Origin: Palsa-295 sp963781105
GTDB taxonomy: Bacteria > Acidobacteriota > Terriglobia > Acidiferrales > UBA7541
Reading direction: 5' to 3'
Assembly: GCA_963781105.1 (NCBI GenBank)
Contig: CAWAED010000009.1
Span: 129,376-193,375, forward strand
DNA: 64,000 nt
Part shown: positions 36,101 through 44,539 of the stretch, in pieces
Numbering within the stretch: the first letter of the stretch is position 1
Layout: each line of letters opens with the position of its first letter
The notes under the pieces: generated by a model
Database searches by the model: none
The model's input: the letters and a program-made list of their open reading frames with translations, nothing else
Told to the model about the DNA's origin: nothing
Position numbers and translations under genes: made by a program

Positions 36101-39100
36101 CCGTTCGACACCTCCACGCTCACCCAATGCCTCTCCCAGTCGTCGGGGCTCGATCCGACGCAGAGCCAGGCCCAACCCCTCCTGGTGCCGGGGCTGAGCG
36201 ACGGGAAGCAGGATCCGACGAACGTCTACACGTTCAACACGCTGAATGGGCTGAGCGGCGTGCGGATCGCCGACACGCTGTCGCAGGATGTGCCGTTGGT
36301 GTCGGTCGACGCGACGATCACAATCGACTTTACCCAACCGGTGTCGAACGACAGCGGCATCGCCACGTCGACCTATGGCGGGACGACCGATACCGGCGTC
36401 CAGCAGGTGCAGGACATCACCGCGCGATACGGCCTGCAGTCGATCGCCGTGCGCCGCACGCCCCGTTTCGGGCCGACGGCCGGGCAGTGGAGTGACTTCC
36501 TCACCGACGCCCAAACGCAACTGTCGATCGGCGGCGTCGCGCCGGAGTATCTCACGTTCGTGTGGGACACCGATTCCCGCGCTGATGGCAAGCTGGCGCC
36601 GAAGCGGTTGCTGATGAACAGCGCGTCGCCATACTCGTTCACCACGAGCAACCCGCAAGACGATGAGGAGGGCCTGAAAAACGACCCGGGCTTCCCATGC
36701 TGCAACGAACGCCGCGGCAAGCTCCCGCGTCCCTACGAGATCGATTACGCCGCGTTCGCCCCCGGCACGCGCGCGCCGGCGCGCCAGCAGTTCATCGGCC
36801 CTCGGCCGAACGGGTATTGGTGGACGTGGGACGTTGCCCCGACGCCCACGGTGAGCCCGGGCTGGCCGGTCACGGGCACCAACGTGGCGCGCGTCATCCC
36901 ACGGACCTCGATGACGCTGGGGCACGTCGACTGCAGCGCGCCGGTGGTCACGGCCAGCGCGTCACTGCAATGGATGGCGATGCCGGGGACGCTGTACCTC
37001 GAGGGGTACTTGGGTCTGACCCTAGTCGCGCAGCAAGCGATAGACCTCCGCACGGCGGGGAGCACGACCGCGACACTCACGCTGTCGGATGCCGCGGCCA
37101 TCGCCGGCATGACGCGGATCACCTTGCGCGTGGAGATCGACCCGGAGGCGGTCTTCGTCGGTGTGAGTGCCAGCGCGTATGCGAGCTCGGGCTACAACGC
37201 GTACGCCGGCATCGAGCTGCAGGACGCCAGCTATATGACCGTGGCCGACGTGCTGGCGTACATCGCCAGTCTCCAGGGATGTCACAATGGGTCCAACGTC
37301 GGGCCGCCAGGATCGGATGCGTCGGGCAAGTTGGCATTTCTGCCGAATCACGACTACGAGGTCGTGGTGACGACGGCCGTGACGCTCGGCACAGCGTCGC
37401 AGGGGACGCGACAGCTGACCCTTGGCGAAGCGTTGTACTTCCGCACGAAAGGGCTGCCAGGCCTCAACGCTTGCCCCAACGTCGGCGATGACATTCGTCT
37501 GCACGTCGACACGACCTACCCGATCCAACGCGCGATTCCGCTCTATCGGCAGGAGCCATGCGTGCTGGCCTTCGAGAACTCCCTGAGTTCGATCCTGCCG
37601 ATCGATCGGACGCCGGGGCCGACGGACCCGCCCGAGAAGGCGCAGATGTTCCCGCTGGAGTTGAACGTCGACCGGGTCGTGTCGCTCAGTGGGTTGCAGC
37701 GCCTGACCGTTCCGAGCACCGACTGGATCGCGGCGCACCGTCCACACCCCCGGCCGCCCCTGACGTTCGTCGCGGTGCCCGGGTTCGCCGAGGCCAAGAC
37801 CCGCTACGCGCCCTCGAACGATCTGCTCGTGCAGCGCTACGAGGCGGCGCAGGTTGCATCCGGATCGTCGTGCGGCACTCCGGACACCGACCATGCCAGC
37901 CAGGTGCTCCTGCACGAACCGATCGACGCGACCGGCGCCGCGGGCCCGTGGGAACCGGGGACGGGATATCGCGCGACCGTGCGACAAGCGGACGGCGCGT
38001 TCACCGAGCGCACGGGGTTCGACATCTACGACGCCGAGGCCTTCACCGCCCAGGCCGACGGGACGGCCGCGGCCACGGTATGGTCGGTGGACGGCAGTGG
38101 CAATCTCATCGCGCCCTCGGACAGCGGGGGCCGGCACTACGCGACCTGTGGGGATAGCGACTGGGACCATCTGCAGGCGCACTCCAAGATCGACCTGCGG
38201 AACGCGCAGGCCGCCGGCATCGCGGTTGGCGTCGGGAGTGGCACCCCGGTCTCCCAAGCGATCATTTGCACGATCGAGATCGACGGGGGCGGCCATGCGC
38301 TCGTCGTGCGGTCGCGTGTCGGATCGACCGAGACCGAGCTCGGACGTGCGACCGTCCCGTTGGCGGGGCCGGCGCTGCTGACGGTCACGGCTTACGACGA
38401 TGTCGTGCGCGCGGCCGTGGGCGATGTCTCCGTCGACGCGACGCGCAACGCGGTCCGGGAGGGGCGTGTGGCCCTCGTCGCCGATGGTGTGGCGGCGTTC
38501 GCCGGCATCGCGGTTGGGGCGCTCGACATCTTCAGCTTCGAGTTCATCACCAGCAAGTTCAACTCGTTTGCCGAGCACCTTGGCACGTACGACGGCACGA
38601 CGGCGGTGCTACACGCCGGCGCCTTTGGCGGGACGCCTGCGTCGATCGCATCGGTGTACACGGCGAACGCGAGCGCGATCGCCCCGGCGATGCAGGCGTC
38701 GGCCGACCCGCAGGCGCGCCAGAAGCTCTTCGACGCGTTCCTGACGCAACTCACCCTCGGCCTGCGAAAGAATCGGCTCGGCGTCACCCTCTCGCGGCTG
38801 ACCGACGTCAACGGCACGTTCGGATTCCTGATGGAGTCACCGGAGCCGATCTCGATCACGCGCGACGTGACGCTGAGCGTGACGGTGGCCACGCGCGTGT
38901 GGGTGAGCGCGCCGGTCTGGGTCCAGCCGGTGGCACATGTGCCCTTTTCCATGACGCGCGTCGCGGCGATGGCGCTCGCGAGCGCGTCCCCAGTTGAATC
39001 CGCGCCGAGTCAGGATGATCTGAGCGCGCTGACGGCGTTGCAGTTCGGCGCGGACCGCGTGACGGCGTCCGGTGCGGCGACACTATCGACCGACGACCAG

Positions 39101-39511
39101 GTACTGCGCGTCGTGGACGGCGGCGCGAGCGGAACGCCCATCCAGATCTTTGATGCGCCCGAGAGCGGCGGCCAGCTGGTCGAGACACTCACCCTGGCAC
39201 AGGCGACGAAGCGGTTTGGCGCGAGCACGGTCGCGACATTGACCTCCGGCTCCACGGCGATCATTCACGGGGGTGTCATCGGACCCATCCTGCGCGGACA
39301 CTGGGAGACGATCCAAGTGCCGGTCCCGATGACGATTCTCAGCAATGGCGCGGAAACCTCGCTCCTGATCCTGCCCACCGGCGCCGTGCCACTGGGGCCG
39401 GGTGTGTACACAATGTCGGTGGTGCTGGACAGAGACCGCTGGCCGGCATCGACGGAGGCGGACCCGGAGCAACACTACCACGATGCGCAGACGCTGATCA
39501 TGTCGTGGTAG
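33182..39511 (+). CDS. Giant 2109-residue beta-repeat protein (DUF6603-like)
   Basis: Start placed at GTG 33182, overlapping the phospholipase-D stop by four bases; the frame back to 32642 is a shadow. The middle (~residues 470-980) consists of long Gly-rich alternating hydrophobic strands such as GGVAIGAGGGQ, LNLSYGPVTVAGFGYISD, EWGFGVSVSLALGFGTFQLA and FGYFLAALSVGYIPAGPFGL, the style of DUF6603-type proteins as I remember them. The C-terminal half is more soluble, with several Cys (FPCCNERRGK, CHNGSN) and a lamin-G/concanavalin-like piece around residues 1660-1780 (VWSVDGSGNLIAPSDSGGRH). No signal peptide. It may form a shell, tube or membrane-interacting structure with the other two proteins; this is inference. 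Confidence 0.8.
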   Translation: MKISFFDLLGIDPAAADRAGAAAALWPSTMVSMTQGLHSNNDSLPIVNNLQQGLTFTNVRPGVDPAANFDTTPGQIAFAADMSVTGAPATSQPFYLGAMPDVGIQLQVTDAAHPAKVFFACDGRGWELIIDKLPVAVFLKEGTATALASPPVQVGDFDPTDIDSFAYTLNDDTQPAELDMLVRIQVTTAGEVIIEPTVPISLGPCRWLGIPAKAVYDILLIPSPNRRDYYEWAHNDLDSFFSNPPVKGALGFRSIDIDLSQSPFTDLRNRLQTGAVNVSTLELVMEDVVIPLFGVLGPIPSHGTFGFRRKITDRGDIQQAYSFTNAPLQIPLYSSSGQGGNGGTALTLEVDDFFFQTGDVNAVDPNDQPQVLFDTALIYQTTSGQKIGATVGVDADWLLNAGIVLDPTTTPAQMTIAGTTVGVVGIKFGVSITRLGQKLDFKDCFELLGDLFVSGQPPAAAGAFQIASLTGKQLQIVVRDVGWKLGNVSLEGLQMPNGMQIIFAKIVHVIIEELGWVEEPNGTPYFSFSGGVAIGAGGGQRTTPSGNSSDSSSSGFGIRVRRLRFRLNSDASQPLVKLDGIFLNLSYGPVTVAGFGYISDYTDSGWAVDEWGFGVSVSLALGFGTFQLAAEFVKGSRKNIATPSQQFGYFLAALSVGYIPAGPFGLYDVRALVADNMAPNLDSTFPDGEGMALLKWHQQHDQALNFPANRTLADWNPEDGAFSVGVGVGFSFNGAGGAMHIDVFIFVSKSVADTGILIVGDLYLLKNPKPIAFVAIEYDISTGKFGVMIGVSLKLSDFASGSVPSWLANIATLTGSLYVGNQPWTFAIGQLADQSTWLTLKIDFDIWVMVEKGLIALCVQIVDGGPKGFALVIQITASATWGIGAFILFGSFGLIIGTWKTGSDSSGVEFWIQIGFKINLFFIFSFGAEIGMKITYLGKTPWYITLHGEVKIDTPWFLPDVTFAFDKTWQSPQPFDTSTLTQCLSQSSGLDPTQSQAQPLLVPGLSDGKQDPTNVYTFNTLNGLSGVRIADTLSQDVPLVSVDATITIDFTQPVSNDSGIATSTYGGTTDTGVQQVQDITARYGLQSIAVRRTPRFGPTAGQWSDFLTDAQTQLSIGGVAPEYLTFVWDTDSRADGKLAPKRLLMNSASPYSFTTSNPQDDEEGLKNDPGFPCCNERRGKLPRPYEIDYAAFAPGTRAPARQQFIGPRPNGYWWTWDVAPTPTVSPGWPVTGTNVARVIPRTSMTLGHVDCSAPVVTASASLQWMAMPGTLYLEGYLGLTLVAQQAIDLRTAGSTTATLTLSDAAAIAGMTRITLRVEIDPEAVFVGVSASAYASSGYNAYAGIELQDASYMTVADVLAYIASLQGCHNGSNVGPPGSDASGKLAFLPNHDYEVVVTTAVTLGTASQGTRQLTLGEALYFRTKGLPGLNACPNVGDDIRLHVDTTYPIQRAIPLYRQEPCVLAFENSLSSILPIDRTPGPTDPPEKAQMFPLELNVDRVVSLSGLQRLTVPSTDWIAAHRPHPRPPLTFVAVPGFAEAKTRYAPSNDLLVQRYEAAQVASGSSCGTPDTDHASQVLLHEPIDATGAAGPWEPGTGYRATVRQADGAFTERTGFDIYDAEAFTAQADGTAAATVWSVDGSGNLIAPSDSGGRHYATCGDSDWDHLQAHSKIDLRNAQAAGIAVGVGSGTPVSQAIICTIEIDGGGHALVVRSRVGSTETELGRATVPLAGPALLTVTAYDDVVRAAVGDVSVDATRNAVREGRVALVADGVAAFAGIAVGALDIFSFEFITSKFNSFAEHLGTYDGTTAVLHAGAFGGTPASIASVYTANASAIAPAMQASADPQARQKLFDAFLTQLTLGLRKNRLGVTLSRLTDVNGTFGFLMESPEPISITRDVTLSVTVATRVWVSAPVWVQPVAHVPFSMTRVAAMALASASPVESAPSQDDLSALTALQFGADRVTASGAATLSTDDQVLRVVDGGASGTPIQIFDAPESGGQLVETLTLAQATKRFGASTVATLTSGSTAIIHGGVIGPILRGHWETIQVPVPMTILSNGAETSLLILPTGAVPLGPGVYTMSVVLDRDRWPASTEADPEQHYHDAQTLIMSW

Positions 39512-39530
39512 GCGACTGGGGCGGATGGAT

Positions 39531-39979
39531 TCACCCACAACTCGTCATCACTTCCGGAAGGGAATGCGGCTGATAGAGCTCTTCGAGCTGGCCGATTTCG
39601 TCCGTCGAGAGCGTGACTGAAAGAGCCGCGACCGCGCCGTCGAAATGTTCCATTTTGTGGCACCCACGATTGGCGCGGTGATCACGGGGTTGCTGAGCAT
39701 CCACGCGAGGGCGATCTGCGAGCTCCGCAATCCACGTTTGTGAGCCACGTCGTTCACACGTTGTACGACGGGCTTGTCAATCGCCGCCGTTCGTGTCAAC
39801 AACGACCTCGCATAGGTGTCGCTCTCCGCGCGAGCCGTTGGTGGTTCGTCAGACCAGGGGCGCGTCAGCCGTCCACGCGCGAGCGGCGACCATGGAATGG
39901 CCTCGATTCCCTCCGATAAACACAGCGACAACGTCTCGCGTTCTTCCTCGCGGTTGAGCAGGTTGTAGTAGTTCTGCAT
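39531..39979 (-). pseudogene. Aldo/keto reductase remnant (frameshifted, 5'-truncated)
   Basis: From 39979 leftward the translation MQNYYNLLNREEERETLSLC, then EAIPWSPLARGRLTRPW and ALAWMLSNPVITAPIVGATK matches the C-terminal half of aldo/keto reductases. At the T-run near 39653-39656 one base is missing; the homologous tail continues in the next frame as MEHFDGAVAALSVTLSTDE to a TGA at 39531. The N-terminal half, including the catalytic Tyr, is absent because an in-frame stop precedes the fragment. It lies convergent to the giant gene with only ~20 bp between. Confidence 0.8.
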
Positions 39980-40854
39980 ACACGCCGGGACTTACCCGTC
40001 GATAGGTAGCCTGAAAGGTGTCCACAAGGTGAGTCATGGCGAAGATGCTGATATATAGTTCTGAATATGGCATTATTTCTGAAGTACGAAATGCTAAAGG
40101 CAAGAGGACTCGACCGTACTCTTCCCCAGACCCCTTCTCCTGCTACAAGATGCAACGAAAGCTGAATGAAAGGCTGCAAGGTGGGCCCAATTTTTTGTCT
40201 CATTCCAGGGTTTATGCCAGGTTCATGACAGAACTTGAGAACAGAACCCTCCGAACACCTCGCTATGTCGTCATACTTGAAGCACACAGAGGCTAGACGA
40301 ATCAGCTACATAGCATTTCTAGAGTTAACCGTTGGTTGTTTGGTTGAAACGTTTTCACTCTTGGCGACACTACATTCAAGCAAGGTCAGACCGAAGCCGT
40401 TCCGCTCCTGTTCACCGTTCATCAAGCCATGCGGCTGCGTCCGAACAAGTCAATGAAATGGACAGGACAACCAAACCGATTCCAGTTCGAAGCCCTTGTG
40501 TGAATATCGCAAGTCGCGACAGGCTGCGTCGGGTAGGCCATTTTCGCCGCCGAGAAGATGCCAGAAAGCCCGGCGCAGGCAAGTATTATGGAGCAGCTTG
40601 GCGCGCTAGAGACGGAGTATAGCAATCGCGTCCAAGGTAGGCGCGGAACTCATCCCGAAATCCGAGGATAGCGAGGCTTTGTCGGACAAAATTCAGCCAG
40701 GGGAAGGTCGCCTGGATTGTCCACAAACGGCCTTTTTGTTTGAAAACAGACAGGGTTCCCGTTGGGAGTGGAGTGGCGAACGACATGAGGGCTCCGGCAT
40801 CCAGCCGCAAATTCAAAGGGCCTCCCGTCTATCACTTCTGAAAGTGTTAACCAA
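39980..40854. other. About 870 bases of gene debris or non-coding sequence
   Basis: Frames on both strands give mixed, family-less translations. A + frame at 40036-40296 (MAKMLIYSSEYGIISEV...) is open for 86 codons but has no RBS, and I do not consider it a gene. The interval sits between an aldo/keto reductase remnant and a DUF4062 remnant and is probably decayed. Confidence 0.45.
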
Positions 40855-41075
40855 ATGCGTATATAAGTTTCTTCTACTTCAAGGTACATAGGGCCGCCTG
40901 CATCCGTGTGCTCCGACAACTCGGGCATGAAGTGGTTTCGATGGAAGACTATGTGGCGGAGAGTTCCATTCCGATTGACAAGGTAGTTGCGGACGTTCGG
41001 GGCTGCGATGTTTAGGTGGTGCTGGTGGCTTGGCGCTACGGGTTTATTCCAGACGAAACGCGCGCTACGGTGTAA
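40855..41075 (+). pseudogene. DUF4062 N-terminal remnant
   Basis: After ATG 40855 the translation begins MRI-stop-VSST, then in another frame reads KVHRAACIRVLRQLGHEVVS and MEDYVAESSIPIDKVVADVR, followed by GCDV-stop-VVLVAWRYGFIPDET. This matches the DUF4062 N-terminus (xxVSSTxxDLxxxRxAxxxxLxxLGHxxxxMEDY ... DVxxCDxYVxxxxWRYGxxP). Two nonsense codons and one frameshift show that it is dead. DUF4062 domains occur in TIR-like, often defence-associated multidomain proteins; the effector part is missing. Confidence 0.8.
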
Positions 41076-41236
41076 GTGAAAGGCGCGATTGCCGCTGCAA
41101 GGCCAAGTAAGACCACGTCCGAGGAAGGGTCATTCCCAAGCATTGACAGGGGTTCAACCCATTTCCTCGCTCACTCACAGCACGCAGAGGTTTCAGCCCT
41201 TGCCGCCAGTGTCCAATGTGCTCGTGTGCGCGTGAA

Positions 41237-43723
41237 TTATTTGAATGTATTGAGCGCGGGCTGCGCCCAGGAAAAGAGAAAGCTGCCGATTTGGGGAAAT
41301 TGGGCGGAAAGAAGGCTTCGTAGAGGAATCGCGACGAAGGAGGTTATGCGCAACCAGAACTCCCAGCCTAGCTCGCCAGGAGTGGTGTTGGTGATGTGGC
41401 TGAGGGTAGTGTCGCGACTCATCTGGCCGATCACGAAGGCGGCAAAGGCTACGATGAGGATGAAGACGAAAATCATCAGGGTCTGGCAGGAGGTTTGCGG
41501 CTCGAAGGGGTAGCTATTGAAGGAAAGAACGAGAAACATAAACATTCCGGCGACAGACATTAGCAGAGTGCGCAACCGCAGAAAAATGGAGGCGATGAAA
41601 TTGTAGTAGAAGAAACAGACGAATTCCTCGGCGATTTGCGTGGACTGCGGGAGCGATGTCTTCTGCAGGCGAAATTCCGTTACGGGTTCTGGCGATTCAG
41701 GGAGCACCGTGGGAGCCGGCGTTTCCCCAGCCCATCGCGGCGAAAGGAATAGCAGGACTTTCGCGCAGGCCGTGGCGAGTTCCGACTGCAACCCATCCAG
41801 CTTGGGCAGAATCATCAGGGTGGAGTTTCGCATGATCGCATCGGACAGTGATTTAAGATAGAGGCACAAGGAGCTGCGGTTTTTATAGTCGTCGGATTTC
41901 TTGAGCTGTCTGACGCCGCGGTGGACTTTGTTGTGGAGTTCCTTCCACCTGATCCGGAGCGTTCGGAAGGGGTGTTTCCAGCGTTTGAAACACAATTGCA
42001 AGCGCTGCCAAAGACTCACGCGGGCCCTCACCTCTTTGGCATGCCCGAGCGCGGCGACTATTACGACAAGCTCACCGGCAGTCTTCTCCAATTTGCGAAT
42101 CGCCTCTGACAATGGGTCCGGTTTTTCCTCTCCTTCTGGCTTCTTAAGAAACTTTTGCAGGCTGCGCAACGCCTCGATCTCTCGGCTCAGCAGAAGATAG
42201 AAATCATCGAAGGCGCTTCCACCGAACCGCCAGATCGGTTTCCCTCTAAGTTCCTGAAGGCGCAGGAATCCGCGCCGCAAGGGCAGGCGGTCGAGAGCAG
42301 CGAGAGGGCGGCGCAATTCGAGCCAAACGACGGCGAGCCGGAACAAATCGAAAAGCAAGACCAGCAGCACCGCGGTGAAAGCCAGCGCGTAGATTCGATC
42401 GTAAGCTTGGCCTTCGAGGCTGCGAACGGGGTGGGAGCGGTCGATGATGAAAAGCGAGAGAAGAACCCCGAGAGTCGGCAGCCAGGTCACGCGACGGTCC
42501 ACGCTGCCAGGGTGAGCGACCCGCAGCAGGTCCTGATTCCTCTCAAGGGTGAGCGAACTGAAACGCGTCGGACGGGCAGCCGGTTGATCGGCGGCGCCAA
42601 TCTGTTCCGCAAAATCCTTTGCGCTGGGAAGGCGGGGACCACGCTTATCGGTGAGGACCAGACCGGCCAATGTGTACCAAGCCCACCACACGCCCGCGAG
42701 CCCCAGAATCAGGAAAGAGACCACGGGCGAAACGCCCGATGTGAAGTGAACATAACGGTAAAACGAGAGGTTTTGGAAACTCGACGGGCCCAGTCGCGAC
42801 ACGTAGTAGCTGATGCACCATTGGACGGCCACCGATAGAAGGGAGAGAGCGGCGAGCCAAGACGATCCCCGCTTGAGAAAATCCAGGAACGACACAATCG
42901 CCAGGGCGATGACGATTAACCACAAAGCGTAGTGCAGCGGCCGATCCGTGAGTTTAAACGACCCGTAGCGCCAAGGGGCGAGCAACAGAAAGGCAATCGC
43001 GTAAAACATGAGGTCGGCGATGAACAAGGCATAGTTGCAATAGGAGTCGTCCACGGGCGCGAAATTGGCAGCCATTTTCGACTGGGCGAGGATGGAACCA
43101 CTACGACGAAGAAACCAATAGAGAATGACCACAGCTAAAAACAAGACGCACAGCATTTTCCAGTCGTGGGGAGCGACGCCCGGAAGGGCTATGCAGCCAA
43201 ACCGCGAGCAAGGGTTGTTGACAGCATGAATTTGGCTAGGCACGTCTTGAGTGGACTGCGAACGTCGGGAGTCGTCGAATAAATCAACGGGCCAATAACC
43301 GTTGTTGCCGATCACGTTGAGCCAGAGGGGAGGTGCAAGCTCCTTATACGCGGCGGAATTGTCGCCCCCTTCCGTGGGCCAGCCATATTCGGCGTAGCCG
43401 GCCGCTGGTAAGTCCTCGCAGCGGCGAACCGGCCGGTCGCAACTGCGAAGCGGAGGCGGTTCACTTAACAGGGCAACCATTGCATTGAACTCGCCGGCGG
43501 AAGGACTCCACGGGAACACCAGATCCGAATGAGCAGCACCCGAATTGGCTTTGTACCGCGGCACCTGATCATCGATGCCGGGGAGCAGGGGGTAAGTCGT
43601 GAGTGCAAGAATTCCCTGGAACCTGGGTTCGTCAACTTCGCGGGATAACAGAGAATCCTCTCCGATCGTGACGATGCGGCCCTCGGGATAAGCGCGGCGC
43701 AGATAGTGGCTCAGGAATAGCAT
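41237..43723 (-). CDS. Polytopic membrane protein, probably 5'-truncated
   Basis: 828 residues from the first ATG. The codons before it (VFVVLQATNPLD) look like continuing protein until a TAG at 43781, and the same frame is open again to 44095, so the gene may be broken by a nonsense mutation. N-terminal ~190 residues are soluble (RRAYPEGRIVTIGEDSLLSR). Around seven hydrophobic segments lie between ~195 and 460 (CVLFLAVVILYWFLRR, LFIADLMFYAIAFLLLA). A long helical, Lys/Arg-rich region follows, then three or more C-terminal helices (LLMSVAGMFMFLVLSF, IFVFILIVAFAAFVIG). No known family recognised. Confidence 0.6.
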   Translation of the reverse strand: MLFLSHYLRRAYPEGRIVTIGEDSLLSREVDEPRFQGILALTTYPLLPGIDDQVPRYKANSGAAHSDLVFPWSPSAGEFNAMVALLSEPPPLRSCDRPVRRCEDLPAAGYAEYGWPTEGGDNSAAYKELAPPLWLNVIGNNGYWPVDLFDDSRRSQSTQDVPSQIHAVNNPCSRFGCIALPGVAPHDWKMLCVLFLAVVILYWFLRRSGSILAQSKMAANFAPVDDSYCNYALFIADLMFYAIAFLLLAPWRYGSFKLTDRPLHYALWLIVIALAIVSFLDFLKRGSSWLAALSLLSVAVQWCISYYVSRLGPSSFQNLSFYRYVHFTSGVSPVVSFLILGLAGVWWAWYTLAGLVLTDKRGPRLPSAKDFAEQIGAADQPAARPTRFSSLTLERNQDLLRVAHPGSVDRRVTWLPTLGVLLSLFIIDRSHPVRSLEGQAYDRIYALAFTAVLLVLLFDLFRLAVVWLELRRPLAALDRLPLRRGFLRLQELRGKPIWRFGGSAFDDFYLLLSREIEALRSLQKFLKKPEGEEKPDPLSEAIRKLEKTAGELVVIVAALGHAKEVRARVSLWQRLQLCFKRWKHPFRTLRIRWKELHNKVHRGVRQLKKSDDYKNRSSLCLYLKSLSDAIMRNSTLMILPKLDGLQSELATACAKVLLFLSPRWAGETPAPTVLPESPEPVTEFRLQKTSLPQSTQIAEEFVCFFYYNFIASIFLRLRTLLMSVAGMFMFLVLSFNSYPFEPQTSCQTLMIFVFILIVAFAAFVIGQMSRDTTLSHITNTTPGELGWEFWLRITSFVAIPLRSLLSAQFPQIGSFLFSWAQPALNTFK

Positions 43724-44372
43724 GTCCAGCGGATTCGTGGCCTGCAGGACAACAAAGACGGAGTGGATACTAACGCCCGGCTATTTGTGCCAGGACAACT
43801 GTATCGCCGCAGAACCCTGCATGAGCAATTCGGAGGTCAACGACAGGGAGGAATCAGCACTCCGGCAAAAGCCTCTTTCGTAATGCTCATCACAGGTGAT
43901 TCTGGCAAGCAGCACGGTTACACCGACGAGTGGACGGACGATGGACTTTTTGCGTACACCGGCGAAGGGCAACGCGGAGATATGACCCTGACAACAGGCA
44001 ATCGAGCGATTCGTGCCGGGTCGGCCTTCCAGACGACGGTGAAAATTTTGCAACAACGTAAGTGCGATACCAAGGGAGGGCACAATGATGCCCACAAATA
44101 TTCAAAATGCGAATGCAGCTACGAGCGCATTGCCAGGAGTAGTATGCGACGGCTCTGAAGAACCCAGCGCCCCGAGCGGCGTCCGTCCCCCGAAGGAGTC
44201 GCAACGAAGTGCATCTCGCGATTGGTTTGGGAGAATGTCCCGATCAGTTTAGGACTTTCGCGGACCGCCGCCGGAGAGAGAGCAAGCACGTTTAGCGAAT
44301 TCCAGCTAATTGGGGCCAAATGTTTAACTCTTGGCAACAATACTGGGAACGGAGAGAAATTCCTAGACTGGC

Positions 44373-44463
44373 TGGCGGAGGGGGTGGGATTCGAACCCAC
44401 GAGGCCCTTTTGAGGCCCAACGGTTTTCAAGACCGTCGGTTTCAACCACTCACCCACCCCTCC
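44373..44463 (-). tRNA. tRNA-Ser (anticodon TGA)
   Basis: Reverse strand folds as a class II tRNA. The acceptor stem is GGAGGGG / CCCCTCC, followed by discriminator G and encoded CCA ending at 44373. The anticodon arm ACGGT-CTTGAAA-ACCGT gives TGA. A long variable arm (GGGCCTC AAAA GGGCCTC-type) and the T arm GTGGGTTCGAATCCCAC follow. Serine identity follows from the anticodon and long variable arm. The 5' end faces the integrase gene. Confidence 0.95.
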
Positions 44464-44483
44464 ACAAGGGTTTCCTGCGTTTT

Positions 44484-44539
44484 CGTTGCACATTCTGTTG
44501 CACATTTTGACGTTCTGTGCAACGATTGAGCGTGCAACG
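44484..44539. promoter_or_regulatory. Cluster of four (T/C)GTTGCACA half-sites between tRNA-Ser and integrase
   Basis: CGTTGCACA at 44484-44492 and TGTTGCACA at 44496-44504 face TGTGCAACG at 44516-44524 and CGTGCAACG at 44531-44539, forming direct and inverted repeats that include the integrase start codon. They could be recombinase arm sites or an autoregulatory operator. Confidence 0.55.

Noticed and set aside
35323..36495. 390-codon + frame inside the giant gene, and long minus-strand frames at 37022-38578 and 35939-36925
   Set aside because: High-GC shadows, extremely Arg/Gly-rich, no RBS, no family resemblance.
43763..44158. 131-codon + frame next to the broken membrane gene
   Set aside because: No RBS, composition unlike a protein, and the minus frame shows continuity with the membrane gene.
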